Positions 60,604 to 64,000 of a stretch of 64,000 nt of DNA are shown here, in pieces. Each line of letters starts with the position of its first letter. Position 1 is the stretch's first letter. The stretch spans positions 1,488,001-1,552,000 of the forward strand of contig NZ_CP051685.1 of the NCBI RefSeq assembly GCF_012849555.1, given 5' to 3'. Below the pieces are notes generated by a model that saw nothing but the letters and a program-made list of their open reading frames with translations, was not told the DNA's origin and did not search any database. Made by a program: the position numbers and the translations under genes. Source of the stretch: Massilia forsythiae (GTDB taxonomy: Bacteria > Pseudomonadota > Gammaproteobacteria > Burkholderiales > Burkholderiaceae_D).

Positions 60604-62265
60604 ATGTACAAGATCGTTTCCTCGACCATCGCCGCCAGCCTGGCGATGGCCTTCGCCGCCATGCCCGCCGCAACCGGCGCCGCCCCTCGCTCCGCTTCCG
60701 CCCACGATGCCGGCCAGGCCATCGTCCAGGAGACGCCGCTGCGCGCCCACATGGCGATGCTGTCGTCCGACCTGTTCGAGGGCCGCGGCACCGGCCAGCG
60801 CGGCGCCGACCTCACCGTCGCCTACCTGGAAAACCAGGCGCTGGCGATCGGCCTGCGTCCCGCCAACGGCAGCAGCTACCGCCAGAGCGTCAAGATCGCC
60901 GGCGTCAAGGCGCAGCCGCAGGACAGCTCGGTGGCCGTGGTCGCCGGTGGCCAGGCACTGCCGCTGGCCTTCGGCAAGGACTGGGTGTGGGCGCCGGGCG
61001 ATGCGCAAGCGGTGCACGACATGGATGCGCAACTGGTCTTCGTCGGCTACGGCATCGCGGCGCCGGAAGAAGGCGGCTGGGACGACTACAAGGGTGTCGA
61101 CGTCAAGGGCAAGGTGCTGGTCATGCTGGTCAACGACCCGATGCCGACCGCGGCCGAGCCGAACCGTTTCAATGGCAAGGGCTTGACCTACTATGGCCGC
61201 TGGACCTACAAATTCGAGGAAGCCGCACGCCGCGGCGCCGCCGGCGTGCTGCTGGTCCATACCGACGCCTCGGCCTCGTACGGCTGGAGCGTGGTCTACA
61301 ACAGCTGGACCGCCGAGCGTTTTCAATTGGCCGACGCCGACCTCGGCACCGGCATGCAGGGCTGGATGACCGAGGCCAGCGCGCGCGCCCTGTTCGCCGC
61401 CGGCGGCCAGGACCTCGATCGCCTGCGCGCCGCCGCCGAGGACAAGTCGTTCAAACCCGTGGCGCTGAATGCGCGCGTAAAAGGGCAGACCCGCGCCGCG
61501 GTGCGCGCCATCGAGCAATTCAACGTGGCCGGCGTGGTGCCCGGCACCGACCCGGCACTGAAGGACGAAGCGGTGATCTACAGCGCGCACTGGGACCACC
61601 TCGGCAAGCAGGACGATGGCGGCAAGGGCGGCGATACGATCTTCAACGGCGCCGTCGACAACGCCTCCGGCAGCGCCGGCCTGCTGGCGATGGCGCAGGA
61701 AGCGGTGCGCCATCCGGCCAAGCGCAGCCAGTTGTTCCTGTGGGTGGCGGCCGAGGAGCAGGGCTTGCTGGGCAGCGCGGCCTACGCGGCGAAACCGCTG
61801 TGGCCGCTGGACAAGACGGCGGCCGCGCTGAACCTGGACAGCCTGAACTTCGTCGCCGCCGCGCGCGACATCGGCGTACAGGGCAGCGAGCGCACCGGCC
61901 TGGGCGCGATGGCCGCCACCACCGCGCAAGCGATGCACCTGGCGGTGGCGCCGATGCGCCCGGACCTCTCCGGCGGCTACTTCCGCAGCGACCACTTCAG
62001 CTTCGCCAAGGCCGGCGTGCCGGCGTTCTCGATCGAGGGCGGCCACGATTGGGCCAAGGATAAAGCCGCCAACGACGCCAAGGCGCGCGCCTACAACGAC
62101 CGCTATCACCAGGTCAGCGACGAATACGACCCGAGCTGGGACCTGGCCGGGATGGTGCAGCAGGCGCAGTTCACGCTGAACCTGGGCCGCATGGTGGCGG
62201 ATGCGCCGGCGATGCCGGCATGGAAGGCGGGCGACCAGTTCGGCAAGGTACGCGCAGCGAAATAA
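60604..62265 (+). CDS. Exported M28-family aminopeptidase (intact metal site)
   Basis: A 553-residue protein. The signal peptide (MYKIVSSTIAASLAMAFAAMPAATGAA) is cleaved near residue 27. A PA-type insert domain (about 120-290, VFVGYGIAAPEEGGWDDYKGVDVKGKVLVML) interrupts the peptidase domain, as in many M28 enzymes. The metal residues are all present: SAHWDHLG near 328, NGAVDNASG, AAEEQGLLG near 383, LNLDSLN, and a C-terminal YHQVSDEYD with the last His. It should be a periplasmic aminopeptidase with two zinc ions. The ATG at 60604 has AGGA four to five bases upstream. It may be cotranscribed with the membrane M28 homologue. Confidence 0.93.
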   Translation: MYKIVSSTIAASLAMAFAAMPAATGAAPRSASAHDAGQAIVQETPLRAHMAMLSSDLFEGRGTGQRGADLTVAYLENQALAIGLRPANGSSYRQSVKIAGVKAQPQDSSVAVVAGGQALPLAFGKDWVWAPGDAQAVHDMDAQLVFVGYGIAAPEEGGWDDYKGVDVKGKVLVMLVNDPMPTAAEPNRFNGKGLTYYGRWTYKFEEAARRGAAGVLLVHTDASASYGWSVVYNSWTAERFQLADADLGTGMQGWMTEASARALFAAGGQDLDRLRAAAEDKSFKPVALNARVKGQTRAAVRAIEQFNVAGVVPGTDPALKDEAVIYSAHWDHLGKQDDGGKGGDTIFNGAVDNASGSAGLLAMAQEAVRHPAKRSQLFLWVAAEEQGLLGSAAYAAKPLWPLDKTAAALNLDSLNFVAAARDIGVQGSERTGLGAMAATTAQAMHLAVAPMRPDLSGGYFRSDHFSFAKAGVPAFSIEGGHDWAKDKAANDAKARAYNDRYHQVSDEYDPSWDLAGMVQQAQFTLNLGRMVADAPAMPAWKAGDQFGKVRAAK

Positions 62266-62308
62266 ATTTGTTCATCGCCTGATACGCAAGCACCGGCGCC
62301 CCCGCGCA

Positions 62309-62435
62309 GGGTAAAGAATGCCACTGGCATTCTTTACCCCATGCCGAGTGTCCGAAGTCGGTATTTGAAGCGTTCGAGCTGCTTCCCATGTATCGAATCC
62401 TGATGCTGCGTATGGGTCCCCGCCTTCGCGGGGAC
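62309..62435. repeat. Composite two-hairpin repeat, second copy
   Basis: Hairpin 1 (62309-62339) has arms GGGTAAAGAATGCC and GGCATTCTTTACCC with loop ACT. Hairpin 2 (62416-62435) has arms GTCCCCGC and GCGGGGAC with loop CTTC. Their starts are 107 bases apart, against 106 in the copy at 49998-50123, although the DNA between the hairpins is quite different. The stem of hairpin 1 differs from the other copy in both arms at matching positions, so pairing is preserved. Confidence 0.85.
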
Positions 62436-62451
62436 GACGGCTTTTCGACGT

Positions 62452-64000
62452 CTATTCCTGCCTCACCTCTTCCAGGATCTGCGTCAGCTTGCCGATCTCC
62501 ACCGGCTTGACCAGGTGATACCCGAACCCCGCCTGGCGCGACAACTCGCGGTCGCGCGGCTGGCCGTAGCCGGTCAGCGCCACCAGCACCGCGTTCGCAT
62601 GCGCCGGCTGGCGGTGCAGGCGGCGCGCCAGTTCGTAGCCGGTCATGTCGGGCAGGCCGATGTCGAGGATGAACACTTGCGTACCGCCGTCGACCGCCGC
62701 CAGCGTCGACGCCCCGTCCTCGTACACGTGCACGGTGTGCCCGTGCGCGCGCAGCAGCACCGCCAGCGACTGGCCGGCATCGGCATTGTCGTCGACGACG
62801 GTGACGACCAGCGGCCGCACACCACCGGCGCCCTCGCCCGAACGCGCCACCTGTCCCACCTCGGCATCCGCCAGCGGCAGCACCACCGTCATCGTCGTGC
62901 CCTGGCGCGCGCCGTCGCTGTGCGCCGTTACCTGCCCCTTGTGCATGCGCACGATGCTTTTGACCAGCGCCAGCCCGATGCCGAGGCCGCCCTGCGAGCG
63001 GTCCGGCGTGCGCTCGGCCTGGGTGAACAGGTCGAACACGTGCGGCAGCAGGTGCGGGTCGATGCCGCTGCCGTTGTCGCGCACCGCCAGCGCCGCCATG
63101 GCGCCGTCGCAGGTCAGGCTGAGCGACACCTGGCCACCGGCCGGGGTGTACTTGGCCGAATTGTTGAGCAGGTTGACCAGCACCTGCACCAGGCGCGTGC
63201 GGTCACCCTCGACCGGCACCGGGCTAGGCGCCAGCGCCACCGACAGCGTGTGGCGGCGCTCCTCCAGGTGCGGGCGCGCCTGTTCCATCGCGGCGATGGC
63301 GATCTTGTTCAGGTCGAGGATCTCGCTGTCCAGTTTCACCAGGCCGCGCGTCACGCGCGACACGTCGAGCAGGTCGTCGACCAGTTCCGTCATGTGGCGC
63401 ACCTGGCGCGAGATGATGTTGCTGGCCTTGACGCGCAAGGACTCGTTCAGCTCCGGCAGGCGCAGCAACTGGGCCGCGCTGGTGATCGGCGCCAGCGGGT
63501 TGCGCAGCTCGTGCGCCAGCATGGCCAGGAACTCGTCCTTCATCTTGTTGTGGCGCTCGGCCTCGGCGCGCGCGGCGCGTTCGCTCGACAGGATCTGTTC
63601 GCGCTCGTGCACCGCGCGCTGGGCGATGTCGTACAGGCGCGCGTTGTCGATGGCGATCGCGGCCTGCACGGCAAAGGCGCCGACCAGCTCCTCGGTGCGC
63701 GCGCCGAACATGGCCGGCTGCGCGTGGCCGAACAGCAGTCCGCCGATCACCTCGCCCGAACGCGATACCACCGGCGCCGCCAGGCAGCTGCGCACCGGCA
63801 GGTGCCCGAACCGTAGACGATGCAGGGGCGCGTGCTGCAGCGGCAGGCCGCGGCGCAGCGCGGTGCCGGCGAAGCGCGCGTCGCAGCCGATGTCGCTGCT
63901 GCGCACCGGCGCCCCGCCGGCGAACAGGGACGCGAACAATGCGCTCATGCGCGGCTGGTCGAGGTCGGCGAAGGCCTCGCGCGGCGCGCCGGACAGCATG
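62452..64000 (-). CDS. Hybrid sensor histidine kinase with GAF domain (5' end cut by the window edge)
   Basis: At least 515 residues; the frame runs to the last base, so the true start lies to the right of the window. Parts in order are a GAF domain (about 30-120, SCLAAPVVSRSGEVIGGLLFGH), a HisKA domain with KDEFLAMLAHELRNPLAPI (H-box), the N-box LLNNSAKYTPAGG, and the G-boxes RDNGSGIDPHLL and GGLGIGLALVKSIVRMHKG. The C-terminal receiver domain has VVDDNADAGQSLA, phospho-Asp in VFILDIGLPDMTGYE and Lys in YHLVKPVE. No membrane helix is in the visible part, but one could lie before the window edge. The C-terminal receiver would start a phosphorelay or be a regulatory sink. No partner gene is visible. 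Confidence 0.92.
   Translation of the reverse strand, partial: MLSGAPREAFADLDQPRMSALFASLFAGGAPVRSSDIGCDARFAGTALRRGLPLQHAPLHRLRFGHLPVRSCLAAPVVSRSGEVIGGLLFGHAQPAMFGARTEELVGAFAVQAAIAIDNARLYDIAQRAVHEREQILSSERAARAEAERHNKMKDEFLAMLAHELRNPLAPITSAAQLLRLPELNESLRVKASNIISRQVRHMTELVDDLLDVSRVTRGLVKLDSEILDLNKIAIAAMEQARPHLEERRHTLSVALAPSPVPVEGDRTRLVQVLVNLLNNSAKYTPAGGQVSLSLTCDGAMAALAVRDNGSGIDPHLLPHVFDLFTQAERTPDRSQGGLGIGLALVKSIVRMHKGQVTAHSDGARQGTTMTVVLPLADAEVGQVARSGEGAGGVRPLVVTVVDDNADAGQSLAVLLRAHGHTVHVYEDGASTLAAVDGGTQVFILDIGLPDMTGYELARRLHRQPAHANAVLVALTGYGQPRDRELSRQAGFGYHLVKPVEIGKLTQILEEVRQE

Noticed and set aside
58106-60673. An 855-codon open frame on - antisense to the membrane M28 homologue
   Set aside because: Gln/Arg/Ala-rich shadow frame without motifs; the + strand frame has a signal, helices and family motifs.

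Overview
The window is GC-rich chromosomal DNA with dense gene packing, frequent ATGA start/stop overlaps and a betaproteobacterial gene repertoire. The set includes a giant cyclic beta-glucan synthase, a Pao-type aldehyde oxidoreductase, a MoxR operon with Tat-tagged TldD proteins, and many periplasmic peptidases. My inference is an Oxalobacteraceae member such as Massilia or a relative. No rRNA, tRNA, CRISPR array, transposase or prophage gene was seen, and both window ends cut through genes.

Layout. 1-6052: a MacB-type ABC exporter (ATPase cut by the window edge, two permeases) followed by a sigma-54 response regulator and its NtrY-like kinase, all on +. 6168-10017: a paoABC-like molybdenum/2Fe-2S/FAD aldehyde oxidoreductase operon on -. 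10174-11980: a spermidine-synthase-like methyltransferase-fold protein facing an M48 membrane protease that carries a pilin-like segment. 12129-25521: the most striking unit, a 13-kb operon on - that starts with two tandem TldD-TldE pairs and continues with DUF4159, MoxR ATPase, DUF58, BatA-like, DUF4175-like and a GATase-like membrane protein. Both TldD proteins, but neither TldE, begin with a twin-arginine signal. 25916-28172: two lipoproteins (one FlgO-like) and an exported SAM methyltransferase. 28312-32658: two separate hipBA loci. In each the HTH antitoxin is intact and the HipA kinase has an internal deletion. A serine hydrolase gene lies between them, and both hipB genes have elaborate dyad operators. 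32832-43666: a CehA/McbA-like PHP hydrolase with a hairpin touching its start codon, then ndvB (about 2975 codons).

43887-46735: a three-part cysteine desulfurase / degenerate metallo-beta-lactamase / rhodanese fusion, divergent from an Lrp/AsnC regulator. 46830-53682: an orphan branched-chain amino-acid binding protein, a DUF885 metallohydrolase, a cytochrome c-PQQ-type sugar dehydrogenase fusion and an M14 carboxypeptidase. 53774-57018: a three-component sensory system (periplasmic binding protein, NarX-type kinase, NarL-type regulator). 57296-62265: a TonB-like protein, a membrane M28 homologue whose metal site looks degraded, and an intact exported M28 peptidase. 62452 to the end: a hybrid histidine kinase cut by the window edge.

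Two families of dispersed palindromic repeats occupy the gaps. One is built on the core GTAGGGTGGACG (6049, 43849). The other is built on GTCCCCGC/GCGGGGAC (22452, 50104, 56301, 62416); two of its copies also carry a second hairpin at a nearly fixed distance, forming a roughly 130-bp composite element. Function statements below are family-level inferences from motifs read by eye. No database search was run.
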